The notes beneath the pieces were generated by a model. The model searched no databases, was not told the origin of the DNA, and worked only from the letters and a program-made list of their open reading frames with translations. Shown here piece by piece: positions 42,301 to 52,970 of a DNA stretch of 64,000 nt. The translations under genes were made by a program, and so were the position numbers. The stretch lies in the NCBI GenBank assembly GCA_946965045.2, contig OX337239.1, forward strand, positions 62,001 to 126,000, in the 5' to 3' direction. Position 1 is the stretch's first letter. Each line of letters begins with the position of its first letter. This DNA comes from Epithemia pelagica (Eukaryota > Bacillariophyta > Bacillariophyceae > Surirellales > Surirellaceae).

Positions 42301-45152
42301 GTTTTGGTTCGAGTTGAGGTTGCGTGGAACCATGGCTAGTATGCTGGAAGATGATGTGAATCCACGTTCCATGCCATTGGGTATCTTTGAGGACAATGTG
42401 GCCCACAGCAATCGCGATGTACGTTCTTCGTCTCTAGTACGAGCTGGTAATCAAAGCGCTTGGATCTCTCTCACCTCTTGGTTGTTACTTGTTCTTTCTC
42501 CCTCAGCGCGGTCTACGAACGTATCCTCGAGGATACATTCCAGATGGCACGGCAAGTTTTGTGGGGTTCAGTTCCTATCGGAACAATCACAAAGGTTTGT
42601 TCTTTCATCAAACCGAAAATATTGCAATTATCAACAGCACGTTTGCAGACAATGGTGTCGCCCTGGATTTGGACATGGCAGAAGAAATTACCTTGTCCAA
42701 TGTGACGATTCTAGGAACAACAAGTGGATATAATGAGTTGGTAGAATTTCACTCTGCTCCATCTCAATGCAGGTTCCAGAATGCATTAGTGGGAATGGAA
42801 ATCCATACGTTTGTACGCAAGGCGGAGAACAATGGAGCCATAATTCAAAATGTCACGTTTGAGGGCTTCGAAGAAAATTCCTGTGACCAAGTGTCCCACA
42901 TCAAGCTGGATGATGATGTAAGTGAAATGATTGCTCCGCAGATTGTGCAAAAACAGCACTTGCTCACACTTTTGTTGCATCAGACAAACACTGGTATGTT
43001 TGATTGGTTCACAACGTTCGAGGATGTGCATATTGAGGACGAAGCTCCCTTGTTTGATTTTTGCCCCGCCGATGAAGTTGGTGTGCATTCGTATTTGATT
43101 GATTTGGATGGAAGCCTTCGCGAGACGGGAAGTGGACCGGGTTCACTTATTAGCATACCATTGATGGACTTTGTGCATCCCTCGGAATGTCAGATTCGTG
43201 AGGAAGGATGCTATGCGTATTGTGAATCATGTTTTCGCACCATGCGGTTGGATGTTGACCCCTCCGCAAGTGAGGACATTATGCTTCAGGTATGCAGCAG
43301 CATGGGAGCACCTTGTGTAATGCTTCGTGGACACAAGAATCCCTATGCAGACCCCCATGATGCCGATAATCATCGTGTTTTCAATGCTCATCTTCCTCAG
43401 GGAAGCTATGATGCCCTTTTCCTGAATGGAGCTGGTGAAGAGATTTGGCCCAGTTTTGTTATATCTGTGTTGGAAGACCAATTATGCCCTCAGAGTTTTG
43501 AAGAGCAAGACTTTCAATTAAACATCCCCGAAGTTGACTTGTCGTCAGAGGAATGTACTGAGTTGATCACCGATGGCAATGCCGAATCATTGGATGGTTG
43601 GCTGGAACGAGCTGGTCTCTTGACGATCGTGCCCAATGGCGGAATGGGAGGTTCCAGCACCATTTCGGATGCTCCTGTCTCCAGCGAACGCGAGGAAGTA
43701 GTGCAATTCTTGGACACTCGGTGTATTTCAGTTATGGAGGGTCGATCCTTTCAAGTTCGTGCGTGGGTAAAGCTCATGGCGGACGACTCTACAATGACAA
43801 GTTCACTCTGTGACGGATACGGCAATGAATGCCCCGAAGTTCGCATCAAATCCTTGTCACGAACCCACGCCTCGGTAGCGACCCTTGTACCCACCCGACA
43901 GGGGAACGAGGAAGCTGACTTTCAGTTGCTCCATGGAGTATTCCATGTGGACTCAGAAACGGCAAACAGCGACGTGGTTGAATTTATCATTCGACGAAAC
44001 CGCGACGATGTTGTGGCCATGTACATTGACAATGTTTCCATGACACCACTCCCTGCCCTTGAGTTTGCCAATGCTGAATGCAAGCAAGAGTTGGTGGAGA
44101 ATGGGGATTTTGCGTTTGGCGATGGTACATTTTGGTCTGAGAGTACGGCGGCCATGTCCATTGTGAGACATGACGTTGAAAAGTACCGATTGGTCTTGTC
44201 GCCCAACGGGTTTGGCCAAGTGTTTTTGAAATCGGATTGTTTTGATGTGGGAAAGCGTTATGAGGTTCGAATTCAATTCCTGCTGATGGACAACAATGGT
44301 CATTTCGTTGAATGTGATGCCACGGGCAAGCAGCTAGAAGGGATTGCTTGCCCTTCGGCCCGATTGTTGGCGTATCAAGGCCGGGAGTTGTTGGGAGCAC
44401 CGCAACGGGTGGTTCAACCTCTAGAAGTTGTCGCGCAGGCCGCCACGAACACTTTGTATGGTGTTTTTGTGGCGACTCAAGAACATGTTGATGCAGACCG
44501 TGTCATGTTGCGTTTGGAGTATCTGAACCACCCGTACATGTACCACATTGATTCCGTGTCGGTCTCCTTTTTGCCCAGGGACTGCAGCAAGCATGTCCTT
44601 CTCAATAGTGACATGGGAATGGGCGTTACATCGTTCTGGACAGCGATTGGCTCCGGTTCGGTGGAATGGATTCCAGAAGGATATCCATCCTTGTCGGGTT
44701 CTTCGTCTTCGGGCGCTCTGTTCGCTCATGGTCGAGAACGATCGGGTCACGTTGTGCGGTACAATACAGCAAACTTTCTGGACGAACGGTGCGTGAGTGC
44801 ATCTTCAACATGGGAAGTGAGTGCTCAAATACAAGTATTGGATGAGCAAGAGGAATTCATCTCTTGCAACAGTGACCCCACAACGGCGTCCCGGTTGGAG
44901 GATGCATGTCCCCACGTTTGTATTCAAATTCGGGATGGCGTAGATGCAAGTGAAGTCTGGAATGTGCAAGTCATGGAGTATGTTCAGTCCGAATGGACGG
45001 TGGGCGACTGGAACGAGTTTCGTACCCGCGTGACACTTCCCAGTACCTTGAATGACCATGTTGTGACAGCGAGTTCGATTTTTATCCAAATCTGTAACTT
45101 TCCCTATACAATGAGCGTGATGGTGGATGACTTTGTCATTGAACGACTCTAG
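39361..45152 (+). CDS. Secreted G8-domain / parallel beta-helix protein (CEMIP/TMEM2/PKHD1L1-like) with three carbohydrate-binding-like modules
   Basis: About 1828 aa from four exons: 39361..40117, 40235..41180, 41281..42418 and 42507..45152. Introns have GTAAGC/CAG, GTAAGT/CAG and GTACGT/CAG borders. The first is 117 bp with no in-frame stop. Residues 1 to about 30 form a signal peptide. A G8-like region (about 123 to 243) reads SRAVFDERLVIECGTCVELD and VTFVDGLDIRGRF. TWTKLHTVHR lies near 261. A right-handed beta-helix near 790 reads GRYPIHFHFCGDSS, NTIRHSNQRAIVIHGTHNVKVHENV and FDTKGHAIMLEDGFETGNEFVRNLG, as in the hyaluronan-degrading CEMIP and TMEM2. The last 530 residues hold three related modules, each starting C..ELI/LV/VLL.(D/N)G.. 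and W (about 1296, 1471, 1639), CBM4/9-like. No membrane anchor is seen at the C-terminus. An extracellular polysaccharide-binding or -cleaving role is inferred; diatoms are not known to make hyaluronan. Confidence 0.88.
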
Positions 45153-46108
45153 TCAAGTGAGAGGAAGGTTGTTTTGTTGGAACTGGTTCCATTTGTATGT
45201 CTAATTGAGTGGAATTCATAAACGCTTCTTCTCTGTGGATGGACAAATGTTCATAAGGTAATGATGGGCGATACTCCTGTATGAGCATTACTCGGAGTAG
45301 GTATTAGACAGTCCTATCGGCGTAACAGGTGCAATAAAAAGTTGATGTATTAAATTACGGAGCATCGCGGGGCGTTAGGTGGTCGGTGTTCACATTCTGC
45401 TTTCTAGCATAGATCGCAAGTAGTTCCATCTCTCACCGCAACTCCATGATAGGGATCAGGCTCACGTCATGACTGTTAGAGGTATAGCGAGAGATTTTCT
45501 CAAACAATGCCAGTACTGTAGAGTGCAAGTACGTAGACCATTCTCTATTCTTCCACATGCGACACTTTGTCGAGGAGATGCGGTCCGAAGTGCCCACCAC
45601 AGCTGCAACGGCTCCCTTTGTGGCCCATTAACCAAACTAAGGTAGAAACCAGCAAACAACAAAACGAAACAGATTGGGGTGTAGTTTTGTATTGTATTGT
45701 TGTATCAACCAAACCGTCGTAGTAGTCGCATAGAAGAAGAACCAACCCATGCACGAAGGTGTGCTATTCATTATGATTTAGAATCTTGTTGTTGTGTCGT
45801 CGTCATCGACTTGCTCTTTGTTCTTGTCGTCGTCGTCGTCTTGGTTGTGATTGGACCGCCCGACGGTTGATTGTTGAGTAGTTGCGCTGTGTTGCTGCCT
45901 TCGACCCTCGAGGTACGTGCAACAATGCCCCGACGGTGGGTGTTGCTGCCCTCGAACGGTTGATTGTTGCGTTCGTATAAACCGACCCCGCTGCCTCGCA
46001 CCTCGAGGGTCCGATCGCCAAACAACACGAAACGCCAACAACAACAACACGCAACAATCCAACACGCACAAAAACAAAATACGATTGACCAAAAAAATAC
46101 GATTGACC
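45153..46108. other. Gene-free spacer
   Basis: No gene is seen. TACTCGGAGTAGGTATTAG lies near 45289. Between 45860 and 46020 there are short repeats of the GTTGCTGCC(C/T)TCGA and CCCCGACGGT kind. Confidence 0.5.
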
Positions 46109-46600
46109 ATGATGTTGTGTGATTGTGATTACTGTTACGAAAAGATGATCAGCTCCGAATGGGCTCTGTTAGTTGCTCCTTTTGTGACTCTCATACTGAG
46201 TTACGGTGTCGCTGATGTCCTCGATGAGGCGAAACTTATCGTTTCGGGTCATTTTCAACAAGAAAAGTCGTACTACAAGTAGCGAGCACGCGGAGCTTCG
46301 ACACGAACATGCGGAGCTTCGACAGCTTCGACACGACAAAGCTCAGCTTCAACAACAGCTGGCCATTGCCGAAGCAAAGCTTGCTGCGAAGAACTGCAAG
46401 AATGGTCGGCAGGAAGATGGAGAGATGGAGATTCGCGATCGCGAGGAGGCGGTCGACGTCGACACTGTTGCTGTTCTGCCTTGCGAGTTCGACGCTGACT
46501 TGGACTTCCCTCCTCTCGCACTCGCAGACGATCTCGAGGACGACGAGGAGACCCCTCTGGTTCCAGTCGACCGTCCTGAGCCTGAACCCGCGCTCATCCC

Positions 46601-46632
<32 letters not shown>

Positions 46633-47057
46633 TCACTTTGGGGCACGACTCACCCCCTAGAAATTCCACCCCTTCTTCCATGGTCGCCACCCCTCCTTCT
46701 CCCACCCCCACCCAAAACGATACCTCGCCTCACATCGATGAGAATGCCCCCCAAAGCGTGATCGAGAGTTCCTCCGGCCCCGAGGACTCCCCGCGTTTGG
46801 GCAGGATCCTTGTTGTTGCCTACTCCAAAAAGGCACGCCGAATGGTGCACGTTCGACGATCCGCTCGTCTTTTGTCCGCGGGTACGGGTAGTGGTGCTGT
46901 TGAAAACAATCCAAAAAATCCAAAAAATCCAAAAAACCCAGAAAAAGCAAAAAAATCCAAAAAACCCAGAAAAAGCAAAAAAATCCAAAAATCCCAGAAA
47001 AAAACATGTCGGTTGTCGGTTGCTGGTGGTACGTGCGAACAGTCGTGTCGGTTATGA
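46109..47057 (+). CDS. Hypothetical membrane/coiled-coil protein, probably frameshifted
   Basis: Two overlapping frames look like parts of one protein. Frame 1 (46109..46282) gives MMLCDCDYCYEKM, a membrane-like WALLVAPFVTLILSYGV and FQQEKSYYK. Frame 2 (from an ATG at 46215 to 47057, 280 aa) gives a heptad-like coiled coil (EHAELRHEHAELRQLRHDKA, QLQQQLAIAEAKLAAK), an acidic stretch with nine Asp encoded by a GAC repeat (46602 to 46628), a Pro/Ser/Thr-rich region and a Lys/Pro/Asn tail (NPKNPKNPEKAKKSKKPRKS) encoded by an AAAAATCC-type repeat. A one-base change near 46260 to 46285 would fuse them. No family is recognised, and the simple-repeat content makes coding uncertain. Confidence 0.35.
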
Positions 47058-48019
47058 ATCTTTCCTACTCAATACTCAACCTACTCACTCAATACCCCTT
47101 ACCGATTGCTAAATTTTACTCCTACTCCTACATCAGCTGAGTCTAGCTAGAGTCCTTGTCGGAGACGTCCTTGTTGGTGGTCCTTGTTGGTGTGTCCGTT
47201 CGGTCGGTGTTATCACAAAACCCTGGTGACATGAGGACTTGTCCTTGTGTTACCAGGTATCTGGTACGGAGACTTTGGTCTCTGTGCCAGATAGAGATTA
47301 GGGCTACCTCTTGATTAGCCAGCAACGAGTTAGAGGCTCCTCTGATTGCTTCAGGAGTTACATACAATACGGCGTGGGGTGTGCCATATAGTTGCATGAC
47401 AGGCGTCCATTGACGTCCTGTCGCCTCCACCGTTCAAATTGTATGTACTCCTAGAGATTCGGGCTACCTCTTGATTAGCCTAGAGATCCGGGCTACCTCT
47501 TGATTAGCCTAGAGATTCGGGCTACCTCTTGATTAGCCTAGAGATTCGGGCTACCTCTTGATTAGCCTACCCTTTACGAGTTTGGGGGCTCCTCTGATTA
47601 GCCTCTGGGGTGTGCCATAGTGCCTGTCAGGCATCCATTGATGTCCTGTCGCCTCACCCGTTCATTGTACAGCCGCGTTGACGTCGCGAGCGGGCTTTCC
47701 ACCAAGAGCTGTACGCACAAGAGACTATCTGGCCTGTCTGGTTCCGAGTTGTCGTGGTGGCTTTGCCTTCCGTTCGATCCAAAGGGCGGACAAACACAGG
47801 TATGGAGAAAGAAGAAAACAGTACCGTTTGACACGCACAAGACATCTTCGTTCGTTCGGGACGGTCATGGCCATGAGAAGAGTGCTTTGCAGTCAATCTA
47901 GGACTTGTGTATGTGAACACACACCTCATAACGTTTATACAGCGAAGGATCGTAGAGGTCGGAGACACGTACAGTGATGAGTGGTTGGGTCGATCGGTCC
48001 TTGTCGACACAAAGTATTA
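47058..48019. other. Gene-free, repeat-rich spacer
   Basis: It holds the 30-bp tandem array (47452..47573) and two diverged copies of a flanking segment: 47330..47440 and 47587..47670 both contain GGCTCCTCTGATT, GGGGTGTGCCATA, CAGGC.TCCATTGA.GTCCTGTCGCCTC and CCGTTCA. No gene is supported. Confidence 0.6.
47452..47573. repeat. 30-bp tandem repeat, four units
   Basis: The unit is CTAGAGATTCGGGCTACCTC followed by TTGATTAGCC, with one base change (TTC to TCC) in the second unit. A diverged fifth copy lies at about 47291..47321 (AGAGATTAGGGCTACCTC). Confidence 0.85.
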
Positions 48020-49925
48020 CTAGCAATCCAACACTCCAGCAAAAGCGCGATGAATGGCCGCCTGAGGCGACGACAGAGCATGAGAATGAGAATGACTCAT
48101 GCCTCCCGTATGAGGTGCTAGTACTGGTGATAGGTCCTGGTCCGGGTCGTCCGTCACGTTCTCGGACAGGAGATTGGGTGTTTGCGCGGCCAGTTTCCAA
48201 TCGTCAGCGTCCATGCGTCGCAACCGTGCCACAATGCGACTCAATCGTTCCATGGCAACGTCCAACACATCAGATGAGACCCAGGCATAGCAAATGCGAA
48301 ACATGCCGGGTTCGACATTGCGTTGACTGGCACCGGGCGTCAAGACCACGCGGGCATGATGAAACAAGATGGTGGACAAGATTTCTTCCCATTCAAACGT
48401 CTTGGCCGGTAACAAGGATGAAAAATCGGCATAGACAAACATGCCTGCCACGGCTGGAATGTAGGGAATGACCATTTCGGTTAATTTGGCCACACAGGTA
48501 TCATAGCTAGCCTTGAGACGACGACGGGATTCGGCCAAAAAGAAATCGACATAGACATCGTCCGTCAACAACTCGGCAACCAAGTACTTTTGTTGCAGTA
48601 TCGAGTCAAGATTTCAATAGAACAAAGAAAGAGAGAGTCACAAACCATGAGTGGAACAACCAGGTAGATATAGCACCGACAGACAATCACAGCACACACT
48701 TGGCGACTGCCTAACTTACTTGAATGGGTCCACTGACGCAGGTAAAAATGGAAAGAGTAGCCAATCCTTCCATTAATACTAGATTGTGGGTATACAAGAG
48801 ACCACATCGCAAGCCACTGGCCCCAAAATCTTTGGACACGGCCCACAAGACATGAACGTCTGTCCCCAAGTCATTGTCCAACAAGGCAATCACACTTTGA
48901 AACCGCTTTGTTTTTTTCCAAGAGGACAAGGAGGAATAGGTTGTCGTCATGGAGGAAGACTGAATAGCAGTAGAGGAGGTGGACGATGAGAGCGGATCGT
49001 CTCTCGTGTCTTCTTCCTCCTCGTTTTCGTCTTGATCCTTGTCGTCCATTGAATAATGGGTACTCAGAGCATAGATTTCATCCACCACAATGTGCAACTG
49101 ATGTTGTCGTGCCCAGGCAATGGTCCGTCGTAGGACATGGGGTGGATAAATCGTTCCCAAGGGATTGTTGGGGTTGGTCAAGAGCAAAAATTTGACCACA
49201 TTCTTGGAGTCTTTTTGGGCTTGCAATTCGCGCGTGGCGGTTTCGTACGCCTGATCGAGTTCGTCCAAAGTGGGTCCGAGCCAGGGTTGAGCTTGCGGAA
49301 TGCCTCGCGGTTGAATTTGGGCCATGAGATTAATGTCGTTTTCAAAGGCGGCATAATAGGGTTGAGGAATCAAACAGACATCGCCGGGTTCTCCCAGTAG
49401 AAAAAAGACATGATTGATCAAGGCGGCACATCCGGCTCCCAAGCCAATGCATTTGGGAGGAATTTCTTGCAATGCTTGTTCCGGTGTCAAGACCCAGTCG
49501 TCGTCCTTGTCGTCGTAGGTTCCGTCCGGGTCATGCGGTTCCTCAGGGTTGGATGCGGCGGCACTCAAATTGCCACCCGTGGTAGTTCGCAACAGACTGG
49601 ATCCTTTCTTGGTCGATTGGTCCGTCGTGTCGTTTCGTTCGAGTCCATTCTTCTTGTTGTTTGGTTGGTTGTGGGTGCCGTGTGTCCCACGTCCATGTAA
49701 AAAATGACGGGCCAAAAAGTAGGCCGCCGCTTCGCGGGCCACGGGCATGCCCAGCATGGAATTGTAGGTATAGACGCGAGAATCGGCAAAGGCGGCGGCC
49801 GTCGCCGGTTGTTGCCATCCACTCAAGCGTTCCGCCAACAAGTCCAAGACCAACTTGTTTTCCGCTACACACAGGGCAATAAAACCTTGACGCTGGCGAC
49901 GCTCATGGCCCAGAGTTGTCGTCAT
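48020..49925 (-). CDS. ACC-synthase-like PLP-dependent aminotransferase (class I/II)
   Basis: Two exons, 49925..48720 and 48586..48020, with a 133-bp intron (GTAAGT donor at 48719, AG acceptor at 48587), giving 590 aa. Fold-type I features in order: ALCVAENKL, YTYNSMLGMPVAREAAAYFLARH, GLGAGCAALINHVFFLLGEPGD, IPQPYYAAFENDI, LLLTNPNNPLGTIY, HIVVDEIYALS and VSKDFGASGLRCG, with Lys at about residue 365 as the PLP lysine. Exon 2 continues FLAESRRRLKASYDT, VPAVAGMFVYADF-like sequence and FRICYAWVS. The motifs match 1-aminocyclopropane-1-carboxylate synthase and its animal homologues (ACCS), which need not make ACC. Low-complexity inserts lie near residues 80 to 130 and 290 to 335. No targeting signal is evident. 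A TATA-like run lies 190 bp upstream. Confidence 0.88.
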
Positions 49926-50115
49926 CGTCGAAGTATTAGCAGGGTCGTTGGGGTGCTTGTCCGTGTCGTCACTGTTGTTGTGGGCTGGTGATGGCTCGGT
50001 CGTATTCGAAATGATACACGGATTCTAGTATTGTAGATATCGCGTTGTGTGTTTTGTTGTAGGGGGAAGCCATTCGCATTTTGTGTAGAAGAATGGTCCG
50101 CATACACCGCATCCG

Positions 50116-50127
50116 TATATATATATA
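50116..50127 (-). promoter_or_regulatory. TATA-box candidate of the aminotransferase gene
   Basis: Six TA units in a row about 190 bp before the ATG at 49925. Position and composition fit a core promoter, but it may be simple repeat. Confidence 0.3.
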
Positions 50128-50438
50128 GAGAGTGTCATGACAGAAAGAGAGAGAGAGAGAGGCACATCACCCCGCACAATATAGAAATGAATCACAAACC
50201 ATGGATAGGACCGCAGAAGCAAGCAACGAGAGAGAAGGAGAGAACCAAAAAATACAAGAGTCCCAAACCAAAGACCATATTCGTATAGGATCATCATGGT
50301 CCCCACCGAGCATGTCCAAACCACAAACCACGGCACCGTACGATTATAATTCCAGAGAGAGTCACAACCATATAGGCGCCGCCACCCATGTGGAACAATG
50401 TCAAGAGGCATGCAAAATACAACACATTCGAAGTATGC

Positions 50439-50439
50439 C

Positions 50440-50501
<62 letters not shown>

Positions 50502-50537
50502 CCACAACAACAACAACAACCACAACAACAACAACAG
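50439..50537. repeat. AAC trinucleotide microsatellite
   Basis: About 33 units of CAA/AAC with two CAC interruptions. Confidence 0.95.
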
Positions 50538-50715
50538 CAAACGAGAGAGGGGAGGGACACGACGAGCCGCATCCATCGAACGAATCAACAAACCGACACG
50601 CAAAAATCACCAGTGAACGCAGTAGCAGCAGCCAAAAGAATACGAACAAGAACAAGAAGAAAGAACGAACCAATGAGAGACAATCTCGGGTTCCAACCGT
50701 CCAGCAATAAACGTG

Positions 50716-51237
50716 TCACCAACCATGTCCAAGTAAACGTACCGCCAAGCAATGCAAAAAGTGATGCAAATAGGGAATGGGTGGGGCCAAGGCCGCTTGT
50801 CCTCGACTGCCCACGACGGGAGGAGCATCGTTTGGGGTTTCTTGTGGTGGCTGTCGACGATCCGTGTACAAGATGGAAAATCGTTCGTGACGAGGAAAGG
50901 ATCGGCCCGACGACTGTGGTCGCTGGTATTTGGGGTCTTGTTGTTGGTCTTGTTGTTGTTGTCGTCGATGTTGATGCATCCACAGCGTGGCCAACACTCC
51001 ACTCATGACAAAGGCCGTCCATTCAATCAGCGTCGTGGCATCGTCCAGGTGGTGGTGGTTGTGGCTTCTGCTGTTCTTATTGGTCCAGGAAGACGACGAC
51101 AAAGAAGAAGAAAGAGCTGTCTGAAACGCATTCCACACACACTGCGTCCATCGAGACACGGACAAAAGGGGTATCGTGGCAAGTGGCACTGTCGCTACAG
51201 TCGTGGTGGTGTTTGTCGTTGTCGTTGTTGTCGTCAT
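50716..51237 (-). CDS. Small hypothetical protein with one membrane helix
   Basis: 173 aa from the ATG at 51237. It begins with a poly-Thr run (MTTTTTTTNTTTTVATVPLATIPLL), then SVSRWTQCVWNAFQTALSSS, a His/Ser linker, a predicted helix LIEWTAFVMSGVLATLWMHQH at about 80 to 100, a Gln-rich run, and a polar C-terminus ending HHFLHCLAVRLLGHGW. No family is recognised. The first 100 codons and the upstream DNA are duplicated at 56635..57015, where the reading frame is broken. Conservation of LDDATLI.WTA.VMSGVL.TLWMH between the copies gives some support that the frame is or was coding. Confidence 0.45.
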   Translation of the reverse strand: MTTTTTTTNTTTTVATVPLATIPLLSVSRWTQCVWNAFQTALSSSLSSSSWTNKNSRSHNHHHLDDATTLIEWTAFVMSGVLATLWMHQHRRQQQQDQQQDPKYQRPQSSGRSFPRHERFSILYTDRRQPPQETPNDAPPVVGSRGQAALAPPIPYLHHFLHCLAVRLLGHGW

Positions 51238-51345
51238 GGTCGTGCCACACCCGAAATCGGACCACAAAGATATGGACGAGGCGAATTCTCATCGTTGGAT
51301 CGTTCTTCGTGTGAGACCGTAACGCGACCAACTTGAGGGGTTGCT
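50930..51345. repeat. Segmental duplication, copy A (partner 56635..57015)
   Basis: Shared blocks include ATGCATCCACAGCGTGG, ACTCCACTCATGACA, GGCATCGTCCAGGTGG, TGCGTCCATCGAGACAC, GTGGCAAGTGGCACTG, GCTACAGTCGTGGTGGTG, TCGTTCTTCGTGTGAGACCG and AACGCGACCA, all in the same order and orientation. Confidence 0.8.
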
Positions 51346-51540
51346 CCTTCGCGACGGACGGACGGTTCAGAAGACGGATAGCCGCCCCCGCTTATATAGG
51401 GGGACGTGCTTTTACTTGGGGGATAAACTCTCGAGCGGGAGCAAGAGAGTAACGCAATAGCCTTACCTGATGTGCTTTGCGACAGACAGCTGGAGAAAGC
51501 CACAACATCGTTTGACACAACCACAACAGAAGATGACCAT

Positions 51541-52970
51541 GACTTGCACTGCTGCGGTTGTCCTTTTGGAGAGAATGGAATATACAAACGACTGGCAAGG
51601 GCGGATCGCGTTTGGAGCATGTATCGGCCGTAACCTTCCTAAAGATCATCCCAACGACAAGGACAAAGCACCAACGGTCGTCGTCGTGATGGGAGGACAT
51701 GTGAACCAGCAAGGCTATATGCGACCCATTCCGTTCTGTCATGGAATTTACCAGAACCTCCAAACAAGCAGTGGCGAGAGAAGGGACGCCCAGGAACAAA
51801 GAGACGTTGGGGAGCAGAGGCATTGGGAGGATCCAATCTAGAGTAGTTTCATTGGTGGCTGTTGTATCGCGAACGAATGGATGCCCAGGATTTGCTGGAA
51901 TCAGTGTTGTCATCCAGCAACGGGGCAAACGAGGCTCGTGGTTGTGATCTTTGGTTGCGATTGTCTATGGCTCCCAATCCTGAAATGCTCACTGGGGTGC
52001 AAACGTTTCTGGTTGGCCCGCGGATTCCCATATCCGTTGCTGTCACGGAGACCCCCAAACTTTTCTTGTCCCGCTGATTTTGATGGTCCGATCAAGTTAT
52101 CATTGGATGGAAATCAGCAGGCCAAGAAAAGTTTTTGGAGTCGACGTGACATGGACGGAAACTAGTTTCAGGGCCCATGCGCGATCCTCATCACTTACCA
52201 AAATGTACCAAACCGAACCTCACGCGTCCCTGTGAGACTATCCGATATATTCTCACAATGACGCGCGTGAGGTCCCAATGCCAGTTTGGGACATGTTACG
52301 ATTGGGATAGTCTCACAGTGTGACGCGTGAGGGAAAGGCCAAGAAGCACATCACCTTGTGTATCGCAAGACGAATTTGCAGTACTCGTATGGCATTTCAG
52401 CCCAATCGAACTTGGCTGTGGCAAAGCCGATACAACTGGGTGGGCGGCTGTTGTTTTTCTTTCGGTTGAGAGTCTTGATACTATAGGACTCCAATGCTCC
52501 TTCCGGGACTACCACCCATGATGGAAAAGGTCGATCATGGTTGGGAAGTGCGGTCATTGGACGTTCGGTGGAGTATCGGGAGCTTGTCAAGCTTGTTTGT
52601 GACACGGAGAATACAAAGAATGAGACGGATGCTTCTACAGTCATTTCCTCCTTGTCTGCTTGGAACACTCATTCGGATTTGGTACTTTTCGTCTCACGAC
52701 GACGTTGTACAGCGGTTGCTGTGGGATCCTGTCTGGTGGTGGTTGTGGGACAAGACAGTCTAGCAGTGCATGTCTTGGAGGATACGTACCGCAACCACGT
52801 GTGGATTCTCCCACCATTACAAGAAGAGATTTCTGGCGGTAGCTTGGTGACTGTCGCCAATCCGGTTGCCGTGATTGGTGGACGTTCGAATCGTACCTGT
52901 GCGACACTCATTCCTCGGATGGACCGTCATTCGTGGTGTTTTGGTCGACTCTGTGAGCAACATTCAAACA
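51541..52970 (+). pseudogene. Kelch copy K8 (subfamily 2), degraded
   Basis: Pieces of a subfamily-2 kelch protein lie in order across several frames: LLERMEYTNDWQGRIAFGA and DKDKAPTVVVVMGGHVNQQGYM (51560 to 51720), RERMDAQDLLE (about 51870 to 51905), GSAVIGRSVEYRELVKLVCDT (from 52541), SSLSAWNTHSDLVLFV, CTAVAVGSCLVVVVG, LAVHVLEDTYRNHVWILPP, VTVANPVAVIGGRSNRTCATLIP and MDRHSWCFGRLCEQHSN (near 52968). The part between about 51930 and 52540, where blades 3 and 4 should be, is replaced by other sequence including an inverted-repeat element. It is on the plus strand, opposite to K6 and K7, 13 kb away. The tail HSWCFGRL agrees with K6. It is not functional as it stands. Confidence 0.75.
52218..52332. 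repeat. Fold-back inverted repeat inside kelch pseudogene K8
   Basis: The left arm CCTCACGCGT..CTGTGAGACTATCC (52218..52243) pairs with the right arm GGATAGTCTCACAG....ACGCGTGAGG (52305..52332). A third related string, TCTCACAATGACGCGCGTGAGG, lies between at 52251..52272. It looks like a small fold-back element or MITE remnant inserted in the kelch copy. Confidence 0.65.

Larger units (their letters stand above)
49926..50715. other. Intergenic with TATA-like run and AAC microsatellite
   Basis: No gene is supported. It contains TATATATATATA at 50116..50127 upstream of the aminotransferase and an AAC trinucleotide tract at 50439..50537. Frames through the tract are poly-Asn, poly-Gln, poly-Thr or poly-Val and are not taken as genes. 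Confidence 0.55.

Noticed and set aside
47452-47573. Possible CRISPR array (regular 30-bp repeats)
   Set aside because: The units are directly adjacent with no spacers, and the DNA is eukaryotic nuclear.
50401-50673. Poly-Val, poly-Leu, poly-Asn and poly-Gln frames through the AAC tract
   Set aside because: They are products of the microsatellite in different frames with no other support.
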